Assembly: GCA_964501655.1 (NCBI GenBank)
Contig: CAZCTN010000015.1
Location: forward strand, 1-64,000
Reading direction: 5' to 3'
Length of the DNA stretch: 64,000 nucleotides
From: JAAYJK01 sp964501655
GTDB taxonomy: Bacteria > Bacillota > Syntrophomonadia > Syntrophomonadales > Syntrophomonadaceae
Of the stretch, positions 9,635-18,629 are shown in pieces; position 1 is the stretch's first letter, and each line of letters opens with the position of its first letter. The notes beneath the pieces were generated by a model. It had not been told where the DNA came from and did not search any database. It was given only the letters and a program-made list of their open reading frames with translations. A program made the position numbers and the translations under genes.

Positions 9635-11050
9635 CTACTCCTCCTTTCCCTTCTTCGGAACCCGAATACTGATATAAACCTGCGGCAGAATCCCTATTTC
9701 AAGTTCTCCCCCTAGTTCATAAACCTGCCTGCGCATTCCTGAGATGCCCCCTCCTTCAACGATAGGCTGGAATGGCGGGTTTCCGTCATTCTGTACCGTT
9801 AGGCGGTATTCTTCATCAGCCTCATGAAATTCCACGTATACATTCCCCGCGTCGGCATGACGAACGGCATTGGTAGTGCATTCGCGGATCACTTCCGCGA
9901 ATACCTGGGATACCTTTTGAGCTTTCGGCAATCTGCCCTTTATGTGGATGACCGTTCCTATCAGGGAGAAAGAATGGGTCAAGGAGGACAAGAGATACTG
10001 GGGTGAGGTATCAGCCGTCTCTGTTATGGCTTGGGTAAGATCCGTCAGCAAAGGCTTGAACTTATTTATAATATCCTCTGCCTTCATATCGCTTTCCAAT
10101 AAACGGCTCAATATTGAAAGGCGCTGCCCAAGAATATCATGAACCCTGGTTTTCATCCGCAGGATTTCTCTTTCCTGTTCCAACTGCTCAATGTTCTTGA
10201 TTGCCGAGGAAAGCTCATGCCCTAATTCTTCCAATGTTTTATTACTTTTCTCCATCTCTCTGGTCAGGACATCCTCATCGGTGATGTCGATAGCAAGAAG
10301 CTGCAGGTAACTTTTGTTTTTAATTATAATAGTTTGCTTGGAGAAAAGCCATGTACCGGCGTTCCTGATCCGAATCAACAGCTTGTCGTCCAGGGCTCGC
10401 ACACTGATATTATAACTGTCCTGTATTTTCATGAGTCTTTCCCACATAAGCATAGCGTCTGTCACCGACTGGATATCCAAAGCGGACAAGAGCCGTTCCA
10501 TGGCTGGATTTACGATCAAGGTTCGGCCTTTTCCATCGGCATAAAGGATGCCGCCCGGGAACAGGTCTATCGCTTCTTTCACCGATAATCGGGTAATGCT
10601 GCCCTTTATCCGGCTCCATTCCAGGTCAAGCATCACCACGCTGCGGAAGATAAAATAGAGATTGCTGAACAGAAAGAAGTATTGGGAATAAGCAAAGGTA
10701 TAAAAGGGCAAGGTGGTAAGCAAAAGAACCGAGCAAAACAGGGGTTCTTTCTTCTTATGCCTCAGCATGACCCAAACGCCCAGGATAACCGGGACCACAT
10801 CGATAAATCGAAACTCATAAAAATATCCCGCCACGATATTACGCTGTATTAATGGGATGGTCAGCAGCATGGTTGCCAGTATCAAATGGACCAGCATGGA
10901 TAGTTCATGGAATAAAACCGACCAGGGTATTTTATGTTCCCGGTGGGAAACCAGCAGGAGCAGCCGCACAGTCTGCAAGGCGATGGAAATAAGCAGCAAG
11001 CCGGAAAAGAATACCCGGATGGCTGGCGCAAGGCTGTATAGTTCAATCAT
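9635..11050 (-). CDS. Membrane histidine kinase, HisKA_3/NarX-like class
   Basis: About 471 residues. The N-terminal third has roughly six hydrophobic segments (about residues 5-165). A PAS-like segment follows (about 175-270), then a coiled coil, a dimerisation region with the probable phosphoacceptor His in RVHDILGQRLS, and a HATPase domain whose N box is ECTTNAVRHAD and whose G boxes are QNDGN and GGGISGM. This arrangement is typical of kinases that pair with LuxR-type regulators. The frame extends to 11074, but the ATG at 11050 has AAAGGAGG 8 nt upstream and overlaps the end of the preceding gene by 8 bp, which suggests translational coupling. It forms an operon with the sensor gene before it and the regulator after it. 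Confidence 0.9.
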   Translation of the reverse strand: MIELYSLAPAIRVFFSGLLLISIALQTVRLLLLVSHREHKIPWSVLFHELSMLVHLILATMLLTIPLIQRNIVAGYFYEFRFIDVVPVILGVWVMLRHKKKEPLFCSVLLLTTLPFYTFAYSQYFFLFSNLYFIFRSVVMLDLEWSRIKGSITRLSVKEAIDLFPGGILYADGKGRTLIVNPAMERLLSALDIQSVTDAMLMWERLMKIQDSYNISVRALDDKLLIRIRNAGTWLFSKQTIIIKNKSYLQLLAIDITDEDVLTREMEKSNKTLEELGHELSSAIKNIEQLEQEREILRMKTRVHDILGQRLSILSRLLESDMKAEDIINKFKPLLTDLTQAITETADTSPQYLLSSLTHSFSLIGTVIHIKGRLPKAQKVSQVFAEVIRECTTNAVRHADAGNVYVEFHEADEEYRLTVQNDGNPPFQPIVEGGGISGMRRQVYELGGELEIGILPQVYISIRVPKKGKEE

Positions 11051-13499
11051 TCTCCCGGCCTCCTTTCCGAACAAGGATTTGAATCATCAACCCGTCTTCA
11101 TCTTCGTAGGTTTCGCAGGAGGCTCCCATGGAATCCATAGCATCCTGCATTATATGTACAGAGCGGAAATCAGCAGAATCGGCGCAAGGTGTTGTCTCAA
11201 CCGCGATGCGCAACGCCACTGCTTCCCCACTGGACGATAGATTAACCAACAATACGGCATCTTCGTATTTCAAGGCCTTTTCCAGAATATGTTCAAAACA
11301 ATCGTATAGCAAGGAAGCCTGAGTACTGTGGATCTGGACGTTACCGGTTTCGGTCACCATCCCCTCTATTCCCGCTGCGTCAGCTTCCCAAAGAGATTCT
11401 CGCAGCCACAAGGCAAGGGAAGCAGTATCAGTATACTCATCACTCACTTCCATTAAGACCAGATTGCCCCGGCGCTTGCAGTAGTTTACCAGTATCTTGA
11501 TTTTTGCTAATTGCTTTTGCATTGTATCCCAGCCCTGGTCCATATATTTTGTGGATATGACCGCCATAATTGCGTTGATTATGCTGACCCGGTCTTTTAA
11601 TACCTGGTCTATCCTGGTATACAATTCCTGTTGCGCTTTCAGCCTGGCTATTTCGCTTTTTACTCTATGGGTGCGGGCCAGAATACTATTTTGGATTTTG
11701 ATCTTTCTGTTCTGTTCAGCCAAGGCTGTTTGCAAGCGGATTACCGAGTCAAGATGCTGGGCAATAATGGAATATCCACCATTGATTCTGTACACCCCAT
11801 AGAGGGTGCTGACATTATACGGCAGGCTCAGCCCGACGGGAGTGTCTGCTTCCGGTCGCAAGTGCCGTACCTGTTCAATAATCTCAGAGGACAGCTCCGC
11901 CGAGTGATCCGTCCGGTATTCAATGTGCATGGCATCCGAAAGAATATGCATATCAATGGGCGCGAAACACAGCAATTCTCCTAAACGAATATTGTTGGGT
12001 ATCAGCCGGCTGCGAAGACATACTTCAAGAAACAGCAATGTCATGATCCCGTAAACAATGCTGAAATCCGATTCTCTGAAAATGGGAAGCCCCCATGCGT
12101 ATCCAACAAAGTATATAAGCGAGAGGCCAAGGAGCAGGAGTAAGGGGGCAACCCCCTGGGCTGCCGAACCTGGTTTCCTGCGGGCGGCTATATACACAAA
12201 GGCCAGGATCAGATAGAGAGACCGGGCAAAGATTAAGTAATACACCCAGCCGTAAGAATAGTATTGATCATAGATATTCCCTCCCGTCCCCTGGTAAAAT
12301 CTAAATACCATCTGATGGTAGTCATTGCTTAATACCAACAAAGCCAATAATGCGGAAATAATGAATCCGGTTTTTTTTATCCGCCCGGCCAATGGGTTCT
12401 TATCGCTTTCATCCAAAATTAAACCAATCCAAAACAAAATAGTGGGGAGAAAAATTAAGGGAATATAATATAAGTACCAGCAGATGCGGAACACTGTCCC
12501 GTCCGGAACCAGCAGCTTTATGATCCTGACCAGCATCCAGAATAAGAGCAGCAAGCTAATGGCAAATAGTTTCTTTTGCAGGGATTTGTCAGAGATCCGC
12601 ATATATAAGGTCCCGCTCCACAGGACCAGAATGATGATAAAGGCCAGGTAACAAATCATATTCTCTATACCATTGGCAGTAGCGAATTGACGTTCTCCCA
12701 AAACCATCCGGCGAAACTTAGGAACGACGTTCATGATCTGAATAGCGGATTTATGGTTCAGCACGGCGTTTTGGGCAGAAGAATATTGGTGCGGATCGGG
12801 ATAGATCAAAGGATCACCTTCTCCGTCGGAAAGGCGAAACCCGGCGGCCAGCAAGTCGGCCTGGTTTGCGTCCGGCAGCTGTTCCGCATTGGTGCTTATA
12901 ATGCCCCCAGGAAAGGACAGGGTACCTTCGTCAGGTACGATAATTTCAATATTCTGCCCATCCCTAATTCGCTGTGCCGCCTGGTAATCAAACATGATAG
13001 CCACCGGGGCATGGGATGGATCCTCCGGTATAAGACGGCCATTACGGTGCAGATGTCTGAGCAATTGGAGGGTGTTCTTGTAACCACTCTGGTCAGAATC
13101 CAGCCCGGCCGCCATGGCTAAAAAGGTATAACAAAAGCCTATATGGCTGAGCTTTCCTTTATAATTCAAGTAGACCGGGTAATCGCCGTCTCGCAAGGAA
13201 CTCCAGCCTGTTATTTGATCTTCCACCCGGTCCCTGTCTACCGCAATGATCACGGTACTAATATAATCCGTGCGGTATTCTTTTACAATACCGGCTTGCA
13301 TTAGCGGAACCGCCTGGTTTTCATAAGCAACAGTATGGGATGAGGCAAGAATACCTTCATCGGCTGGAATTTTATTGTGAAAGCTAACAGAACTGTCCGG
13401 CTTATGGGCAGTTGCAATGCATAGGAGAAGCAGCGTGGTAGCGATCACACCTAAAATCCCGGTATACATCCATTTTCGTTTCCAGCTCATGGTAATCAT
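11043..13499 (-). CDS. Membrane sensor: solute-binding-like ectodomain, multi-TM region and degenerate kinase module
   Basis: An 818-residue protein with an unusual build. An N-terminal membrane anchor (about 13-32) precedes a roughly 240-residue outside domain that resembles extracellular solute-binding proteins, with blocks such as AGIVKEYRTDY, YKGKLSHIGFCY and VAIMFDYQAAQRI. About seven hydrophobic segments follow (about 280-510), like the 7TM sensor region of histidine kinases. The cytoplasmic C-terminus has a coiled coil (about 595-640) and a HATPase-like remnant. At the expected phosphoacceptor helix no His is seen (QQELYTRIDQVLKD), the N box reads ILEKALKYED with Lys where Asn is required, and no clear DxGxG box is present. 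I infer a pseudokinase that binds a ligand and controls the active kinase encoded downstream. The start is uncertain: ATG at 13499, or ATG at 13490, which has better spacing from AAGGA. Confidence 0.8.
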   Translation of the reverse strand: MITMSWKRKWMYTGILGVIATTLLLLCIATAHKPDSSVSFHNKIPADEGILASSHTVAYENQAVPLMQAGIVKEYRTDYISTVIIAVDRDRVEDQITGWSSLRDGDYPVYLNYKGKLSHIGFCYTFLAMAAGLDSDQSGYKNTLQLLRHLHRNGRLIPEDPSHAPVAIMFDYQAAQRIRDGQNIEIIVPDEGTLSFPGGIISTNAEQLPDANQADLLAAGFRLSDGEGDPLIYPDPHQYSSAQNAVLNHKSAIQIMNVVPKFRRMVLGERQFATANGIENMICYLAFIIILVLWSGTLYMRISDKSLQKKLFAISLLLLFWMLVRIIKLLVPDGTVFRICWYLYYIPLIFLPTILFWIGLILDESDKNPLAGRIKKTGFIISALLALLVLSNDYHQMVFRFYQGTGGNIYDQYYSYGWVYYLIFARSLYLILAFVYIAARRKPGSAAQGVAPLLLLLGLSLIYFVGYAWGLPIFRESDFSIVYGIMTLLFLEVCLRSRLIPNNIRLGELLCFAPIDMHILSDAMHIEYRTDHSAELSSEIIEQVRHLRPEADTPVGLSLPYNVSTLYGVYRINGGYSIIAQHLDSVIRLQTALAEQNRKIKIQNSILARTHRVKSEIARLKAQQELYTRIDQVLKDRVSIINAIMAVISTKYMDQGWDTMQKQLAKIKILVNYCKRRGNLVLMEVSDEYTDTASLALWLRESLWEADAAGIEGMVTETGNVQIHSTQASLLYDCFEHILEKALKYEDAVLLVNLSSSGEAVALRIAVETTPCADSADFRSVHIMQDAMDSMGASCETYEDEDGLMIQILVRKGGREND

Positions 13500-13982
13500 C
13501 CTTGCTATATCGTTGTCTGTTTCTCCATGTTAATATCTTTTTTCCGGCCCGGGCTTTTCTTGGACGATTAGTATTGAACGGCGTCTCTTTCTTCAAATTC
13601 CTCCGTTAGCATTACAGGAATGCTCCTTGTAACATGAAGTGCTTATAGGGGTATAAGAATTTCAAATAATCTTCCTATAAAGTATACTTTATAATTTTAT
13701 TAAGAAATAGGTAGTTTGGGAGGTGAAAAGGTCAAGGGCGTTTCATTTAAGTTGTATGAGGGAAAAAGGTGCGTTTCTGAAATAATGCTATTATTTTCCT
13801 GAGCAATTGGCATTTAATGGTTATTTATGGCAATTCCCCTCCCTAGATCCGCTTTTTTTAAGGGAGGAAATAGATTCTGTAGTAATATCAATATGCGGTG
13901 TTATCACCTGCTTTTATATGTTTTATAAACAAGCGCACATGACAGATGGTAATATATTTCTAAAAGAGAAGGGAGAATTCTA
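13500..13982. other. Divergent intergenic region, 483 bp
   Basis: This region separates the minus-strand sensor operon from the plus-strand flavoprotein gene. It is AT-rich and holds an 18-bp perfect palindrome at 13676-13693. A possible 20-codon leader (GTG at about 13725, after GGGAGG) reads out of an AGGTG context, but I do not call it. The ribosome site GAAGGGAG for the flavoprotein lies just before 13983. No known RNA fold was recognised. Confidence 0.4.
13676..13693. promoter_or_regulatory. 18-bp perfect palindrome, candidate operator
   Basis: TATAAAGTA/TACTTTATA is perfectly self-complementary with no spacer. It sits about 290 bp before the flavoprotein start and 177 bp before the sensor start, so it could serve either promoter. 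No regulator can be assigned from sequence alone. Confidence 0.4.
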
Positions 13983-15326
13983 ATGATATGTTCAACCGAT
14001 GTTCTGATTATTGGTGGCTCCGCAGCAGGTTTAAGTGCTGCCAATACGATTAAGACCTGGTACCCAGACAAAAAAATTGTTATAGTGCGTGACACATCAT
14101 ATACTGTTGTTCCCTGTGGAATTCCTTATATTTATGGAATGTTAAACGCTGTAGAAAAAGATAAGATTCCTGATGAAGGCTTTATCAAAAAAGGAATTGA
14201 ATTCTTAGTGGCCAGGGTTGAGGAAATTAATCCAGAGGAACATATTGTCAACTTAAAAAATGGGGAAACTATTCATTATGACAAGCTTATTTTGGCAGTT
14301 GGGGCCAAGCCCACCGTTCCACCCATTCCTGGCATAGATTTAGCACATATTTTCCCCATATATAAGGATCCAGCTTTTCTACAAGAGATAGATGATGTGT
14401 TGCAACAAAGCAAGGATATCGTAGTTATCGGAGGAGGTTTCATCGGAGTTGAAATGGCTGAACAAATCAGGCTCAAAGGCGATTACAATGTTACCTTAAT
14501 TGAAGCTTTGCCGCGTTGCTTAGCCCTAGCCTGTGAAGAGGAATATGGTTATCAGGTGGAACTGGAATTGGCCAGATTAGGCGTAAAGGTCATGACCAGC
14601 ACTCGGGCAATCTCATTTGAAGGCGACACAAAAGTTTGCGGTGTTACCCTGGCGGATGGCACTAATCTAAAAGCAGATATGGTTATTCTAGGAATAGGAA
14701 GCGTTCCTAACATAGAGCTAGCAGAAAAAGCAGGTTTGCAGATTGATCCGCGAAACGGTATTATTGTAGATGCATATCTAAGAACGAATGACCCGGATAT
14801 TTTTGCCTGTGGTGACTGCGCCAGCAAGTTTTCGGTGATAAATGGCCAGGAGATAGGGATTCGCTTAGCTTCAGTAGCAGCTTCCGAAGCCATGATTGCG
14901 GGTAGCAATTTATATCAATTAAACCGAAAAACCCCTGGAGCACTTGGTGCTTTTGCTACCAGAGTAGGCAATGTATCAGTTGCTGCGGCCGGATTTACCG
15001 AACGCATGTGCAAAGAATCCAATATTAGTTATTATCTTGGCAAAATGAATTCTCCCGATCGCCATCCGGCCTCGTTACCGGGTTGTACCATGCAAACTGA
15101 AATGAAATTGATATTTAATCGGGAAAATGACTGTATTATTGGCGGACATATTATTGGTGGTCTACAAGCTGCCGACATGGTCAATATACTTGCCCTGGCT
15201 ATTCAGAATCAAGTATCGTCATCAGACTTGGCAGTGATGCAATATGCCACTCATCCGTTGCTGACCGGTTCACCTCTGGTTTATCAGGTAATGTGGGCGG
15301 CAGAAAACGCAATTGCTAACAAATAG
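13983..15326 (+). CDS. CoA-disulfide-reductase-like FAD/NAD(P) oxidoreductase
   Basis: A 447-residue flavoprotein of the pyridine nucleotide-disulfide oxidoreductase family. The N-terminal FAD motif is IIGGSAAGLSAAN (about 9-21). A single redox-active cysteine, Cys45 in VPCGIPY, is the hallmark of the CoA-disulfide reductase/NADH oxidase/NADH peroxidase group, rather than the CxxxxC pair of glutathione reductase. The NAD-binding motif VVIGGGFIGVEMAE lies near 143-156 and the second FAD motif DIFACGDCA near 267-275. A C-terminal dimerisation domain is present. Likely substrates are CoA-disulfide, polysulfide or peroxide/oxygen, and the sequence does not decide between them. It stands alone on the plus strand and converges with a LysR gene. 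ATG at 13983 follows GAAGGGAG. Confidence 0.87.
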   Translation: MICSTDVLIIGGSAAGLSAANTIKTWYPDKKIVIVRDTSYTVVPCGIPYIYGMLNAVEKDKIPDEGFIKKGIEFLVARVEEINPEEHIVNLKNGETIHYDKLILAVGAKPTVPPIPGIDLAHIFPIYKDPAFLQEIDDVLQQSKDIVVIGGGFIGVEMAEQIRLKGDYNVTLIEALPRCLALACEEEYGYQVELELARLGVKVMTSTRAISFEGDTKVCGVTLADGTNLKADMVILGIGSVPNIELAEKAGLQIDPRNGIIVDAYLRTNDPDIFACGDCASKFSVINGQEIGIRLASVAASEAMIAGSNLYQLNRKTPGALGAFATRVGNVSVAAAGFTERMCKESNISYYLGKMNSPDRHPASLPGCTMQTEMKLIFNRENDCIIGGHIIGGLQAADMVNILALAIQNQVSSSDLAVMQYATHPLLTGSPLVYQVMWAAENAIANK

Positions 15327-15367
15327 ACCCTCCTATTTCTCCAGTAAAATATTTTTTTCCATACAGT

Positions 15368-15398
15368 CAGTGGATAAGAGAAGTTTTCTTGTCCACTG
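15368..15398. terminator. Hairpin between convergent genes
   Basis: Arms CAGTGGATAAGA and TCTTGTCCACTG pair across a 7-nt loop between the convergent flavoprotein and LysR genes. There is no long T tract on either side, so it may be a weak bidirectional terminator. Confidence 0.5.
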
Positions 15399-15448
15399 GC
15401 CTTTAATCGTGATACCAAGACAAGTCAACTGCAAATTGCTTTCACAAG

Positions 15449-16372
15449 TTAGCTGTACATTCGTCTTAGATTCCAACACCCTTCGTTCTTAACTTGCTCG
15501 GAGACAGATTTAATAAACTGTTGAGCAACTGTTGAAGGCTGCTCATTTTTTAAATGAACCAAAATAATATCTGTTTCCAGTTCTGGTTCAAATTCCTTGA
15601 TTTTTATTATTTTTAGAGCTCCGTTGTTAACTTCTTTTTCAACTGTAATTGCCGGTAAAATAGAAACTCCGATTCCCTCCATAACTGCCGATTTGACCGA
15701 ATATATACTGGTCATTTCTAAAATAACATTTAAATCTTCTATACCATACCCATTTTTTAGTAGGCCCTGTTCAAAGGCCGTTCTTATTGCAGCACCTTTT
15801 TCGCGTAAAATAAAAGGTTTTTGCTTAATTTCCTTTAAAGAAAAGCTGCTTTTTTTAATATCATTGGGAGCAATGAAAACCAAATTACTGGAATTAATAT
15901 AATGTGCAACGAAATCCGGATTTTCTACAGTACCTTCCACTACTGCGATATCAATATCATGGTTCTTTAATTTTTCGAGAGTTGTATCGGTATTTCCAAT
16001 ATCCAATCTCACATTGACTTCTGGATATTTTGCCTTAAAAGCACAAATGCTGCAAGGCATAGCATAATTACCGGCAGTACAACTTGCGCCAATGGTCAGA
16101 AATGGATTGCCATTTAATAACATATCCAAGTCTTGTTCCATAGAGTTGTACATGTTCAAAAACCTAACTGCATAAGCGCACACTATTTTGCCAGCTTCGG
16201 TAAGATATACTCCTTGAGGGGTACGGTTAAAGATCTTTATCTTATAATAATCCTCCATAGATCGGATTTTGCTGCTAATAGCTGGCTGAGATAGATGAAG
16301 CAACTTGGCTGCTTTAGAGAAACTTTTTGTCTCAGCAATTACCGGAATTAATTCAAATTGATTTAAAAACAT
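15449..16372 (-). CDS. LysR-family transcriptional regulator
   Basis: A 307-residue regulator. The N-terminal winged helix-turn-helix (about 1-60) contains SFSKAAKLLHLSQPAISSKIRS, which matches the LysR pattern closely; the effector-binding domain covers about 90-295. The DNA-binding helix suggests a CysB/CbbR-like subgroup, but the effector is unknown. It is unusual in that the gene upstream of it on the other strand is not a divergent metabolic operon. Its nearest possible target is the convergent flavoprotein gene at 13983, or its own promoter between 16373 and 16530. The ATG at 16372 has a weak AGGGAGGATG ribosome site. Confidence 0.92.
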   Translation of the reverse strand: MFLNQFELIPVIAETKSFSKAAKLLHLSQPAISSKIRSMEDYYKIKIFNRTPQGVYLTEAGKIVCAYAVRFLNMYNSMEQDLDMLLNGNPFLTIGASCTAGNYAMPCSICAFKAKYPEVNVRLDIGNTDTTLEKLKNHDIDIAVVEGTVENPDFVAHYINSSNLVFIAPNDIKKSSFSLKEIKQKPFILREKGAAIRTAFEQGLLKNGYGIEDLNVILEMTSIYSVKSAVMEGIGVSILPAITVEKEVNNGALKIIKIKEFEPELETDIILVHLKNEQPSTVAQQFIKSVSEQVKNEGCWNLRRMYS

Positions 16373-16530
16373 GTCCAGTCATCCTCCCTCAAGCAATAAA
16401 GATATCCTTATGCTGGTACACAAACCAGAGGCTATTATTATATATTATAATACATGGATGATATTTTTCAGAAAAACAGAAGGGCCTTTCCCGGCCTTTA
16501 TTACAACTCATTGTTTACATTTAATACTTT

Positions 16531-17229
16531 TTATGACTCAGTGCTCAGTTCTCTAATCAGCTTTTTCAGGGCTCTTTTCTCTATTCTTGAAACATACGAC
16601 CTGGATATTCCCAATTTTTTAGCTATTTCTCTTTGAGGTTCCTTCATCCCATTAAAAATACCATAGCGCATCTCTATGATCTGCCGTTCTCTTGTACTAA
16701 GCACATCTATGTGAGATAGGATCTTCTCTCCCTGCATTTTCATATCTACCATATCTACAATTTCATTGTCCTCGGCCAGAATATCTATCAAGGAAATTTC
16801 ATTTCCTTCCTTATCGTAGCCAATGGGATCGTATATGGAAACCTCATTCCTCTTCTTTTTTAAGTTGCGCAAATGCATCAGAACTTCGTTATCTATGCAA
16901 CGCGATACATAAGTGGCTAGTTTAACTCCTTTTCCATCATCAAAAGTTTTGATTCCTTTTATCAGGCCTATGGTGCCAATGGATATTAAATCCTCCATAT
17001 CCTCGCCGGTGTTCTCGTATTTTCTCACCACATGTGCAACCAAACGCAGGTTGCGTTCCACCAGTACGTTACGGGCCTCTTCACTGCCTTTCCTCAATTC
17101 CTGCAGATAATGCTTTTCCTCCTCTTCACTTAAAGGCTGCGGGAAAACCTGATTGTTAAGATAGGCAAATAGGAACAGGCTGCCCTTGACTACCGCAGCA
17201 ACAGCTAAGAAACACCCCAGGAAGGACAC
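16531..17229 (-). CDS. sigK: Sporulation RNA polymerase sigma factor K
   Basis: About 232 residues, the size of full-length pro-sigma-K. The short hydrophobic N-terminus (FLGCFLAVAAVVKGSLFLFAY) is the pro-sequence removed by SpoIVFB in the mother cell. Region 2 has NLRLVAHVVRKYENTG and DLISIGTIGLIKGIKTFD. Region 4 ends with REIAKKLGISRSYVSRIEKRALKKL. The gene is intact, with no skin-type insertion, and is evidence that the organism makes or once made endospores. Start choice: a TTG at 17232 and a GTG at 17229 both follow AGGAGGTGG, and GTG has the better spacing. It drives late mother-cell genes, coat and GerE-type regulons in known spore formers. Confidence 0.95.
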   Translation of the reverse strand: MSFLGCFLAVAAVVKGSLFLFAYLNNQVFPQPLSEEEEKHYLQELRKGSEEARNVLVERNLRLVAHVVRKYENTGEDMEDLISIGTIGLIKGIKTFDDGKGVKLATYVSRCIDNEVLMHLRNLKKKRNEVSIYDPIGYDKEGNEISLIDILAEDNEIVDMVDMKMQGEKILSHIDVLSTRERQIIEMRYGIFNGMKEPQREIAKKLGISRSYVSRIEKRALKKLIRELSTES

Positions 17230-17275
17230 CAAACCACCTCCTGTAATTAGCGGCCCAAAAAAGAGAGCGCTTTAC

Positions 17276-17283
17276 ACTATATG
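17276..17283 (-). promoter_or_regulatory. Possible sigma-E type -10 box before sigK
   Basis: Minus-strand CATATAGT resembles the sigma-E -10 consensus CATACAnT, 44 nt before the sigK start. sigK is a sigma-E/SpoIIID target in Bacillus. The expected -35 is poor, so this is only a candidate. Confidence 0.3.
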
Positions 17284-17385
17284 CAGAGGCCCGGCTTAAT
17301 GTGTCCTTATTCTTACATGAAAATTTTGGGTTAGTGTTACGGCTCGCAACTAAGGGGAAGGTTCTTGGGGTACAGGGTAACCAGA

Positions 17386-18582
17386 TCAAAACAAATATTT
17401 ACCGCAGTATTCCTCCAGGGTGGTTATTCCCTCGTTATGCATTTGAGCAGCGGTCTCCAGACCAACATAACGCCAATGCCATGGTTCATACATATATCCG
17501 GTTATGTCCTCATAGCCTTCCGGATAACGCAATATGAATCCATACTTATAAGCATGCTCAAGCAGCCATTGGTATTCCTCGGTATTCTGAAAATTACTTT
17601 GGCTTAACCTGGAACCTGAATAATGCACTACGTCTATGGCTAAACCGGTCTGATGCTCGGAATGTCCAGGCCGGGCGGAAAATTCATTAGCCCTGTCATT
17701 TCCGTATACTTGAACGTACCCGTAGTATAGGCTTCTTTGTACATTGTAGCTCCTGTAGGCAGAAGCTATCTTAAGATTAAGCCCCTCCTTATTAGCCGCA
17801 TTTTGCATTTGGCAGTATTGTTCGGCTGCTTCACTTCTTAGTTGATGGGATGTTCCATCCATATATAACATAAGACTGGGAATATAATTATCCGGCAAAT
17901 AATAGTGCTTGTTGCACATCACAGTTATGCTCTCAGGATCTGGAACTGGGTTCATTCCTGCATAACATTCTTTATCTACATCCACATTCACATATGCCAT
18001 TACCTTGTCATAACTCAAATCCCTATGATCTTTTTTGTAATCAATATACCTGAGCAGGTTTTCGGGCCAATAATATGATTCACTCTTAAAGTTCAGGAGT
18101 TCTTCCACATACATCTTATGTTTTTCATCGTCAAGGGTTGTGGGCCCGGTATCACATCCTATATCCAGGATATTTTCCAAGTCAGATAAGGTAAAATAGG
18201 TGGAGCCGTTAATTGTCACCGAAGGCTTTAACAGGTCCCGGTCAATACCGTTGATTCTTGCAGTCTTGCTTCCAGGCACATAAGAAAATGTTGTTCCGCC
18301 TGATGTTACTGCCAGAATAATTCCTGTGTTATCATCCCACTCAACAATGCCACCCATGGTCTCTAATGTGCTTCTGAGGGGGATACATACGGCTGCTGCT
18401 TCAGTATTTACCCTATGTATGATAACAGAATCCTGCTTTGCCGAATCTTCTGCAACTGCCCCCGTGGTAATGAAAAAAGTAAAAACTAATGCAATAAGTA
18501 TAGTTGTTAAAGAAGCATGCATCATTGATATTTTCTTACTTGACCGATAATTGTATAATGCTCTATTGGTTGTAAGACTCAT
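17386..18582 (-). CDS. Secreted D-alanyl-D-alanine carboxypeptidase, VanY type, with stalk domain
   Basis: About 398 residues. A signal peptide or anchor (about 18-45, ending AVAE) is followed by a copper-amine-oxidase-N-like stalk domain (about 55-140, LRSTLETMGGIVEWDD), then an M15B VanY/LdcB-type peptidase (about 220-395). Zinc and catalytic residues are visible in SARPGHSEHQTGLAIDV (HxxxxxxD) and EPWHWRYVG (the HxH motif). It trims the terminal D-Ala of peptidoglycan stem peptides outside the cell. The frame also has a GTG at 18630 that overlaps the upstream stop by one base, which would add 16 residues. I prefer ATG 18582 because the signal peptide N-region is then shorter. It may be involved in vegetative or spore wall maturation, given its sigK neighbour. 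Confidence 0.87.
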   Translation of the reverse strand: MSLTTNRALYNYRSSKKISMMHASLTTILIALVFTFFITTGAVAEDSAKQDSVIIHRVNTEAAAVCIPLRSTLETMGGIVEWDDNTGIILAVTSGGTTFSYVPGSKTARINGIDRDLLKPSVTINGSTYFTLSDLENILDIGCDTGPTTLDDEKHKMYVEELLNFKSESYYWPENLLRYIDYKKDHRDLSYDKVMAYVNVDVDKECYAGMNPVPDPESITVMCNKHYYLPDNYIPSLMLYMDGTSHQLRSEAAEQYCQMQNAANKEGLNLKIASAYRSYNVQRSLYYGYVQVYGNDRANEFSARPGHSEHQTGLAIDVVHYSGSRLSQSNFQNTEEYQWLLEHAYKYGFILRYPEGYEDITGYMYEPWHWRYVGLETAAQMHNEGITTLEEYCGKYLF

Positions 18583-18629
18583 TTTTTGTTTCTTCCCTCT
18601 CCAAATTTTCGCTTGCGCTATCAGGCACA

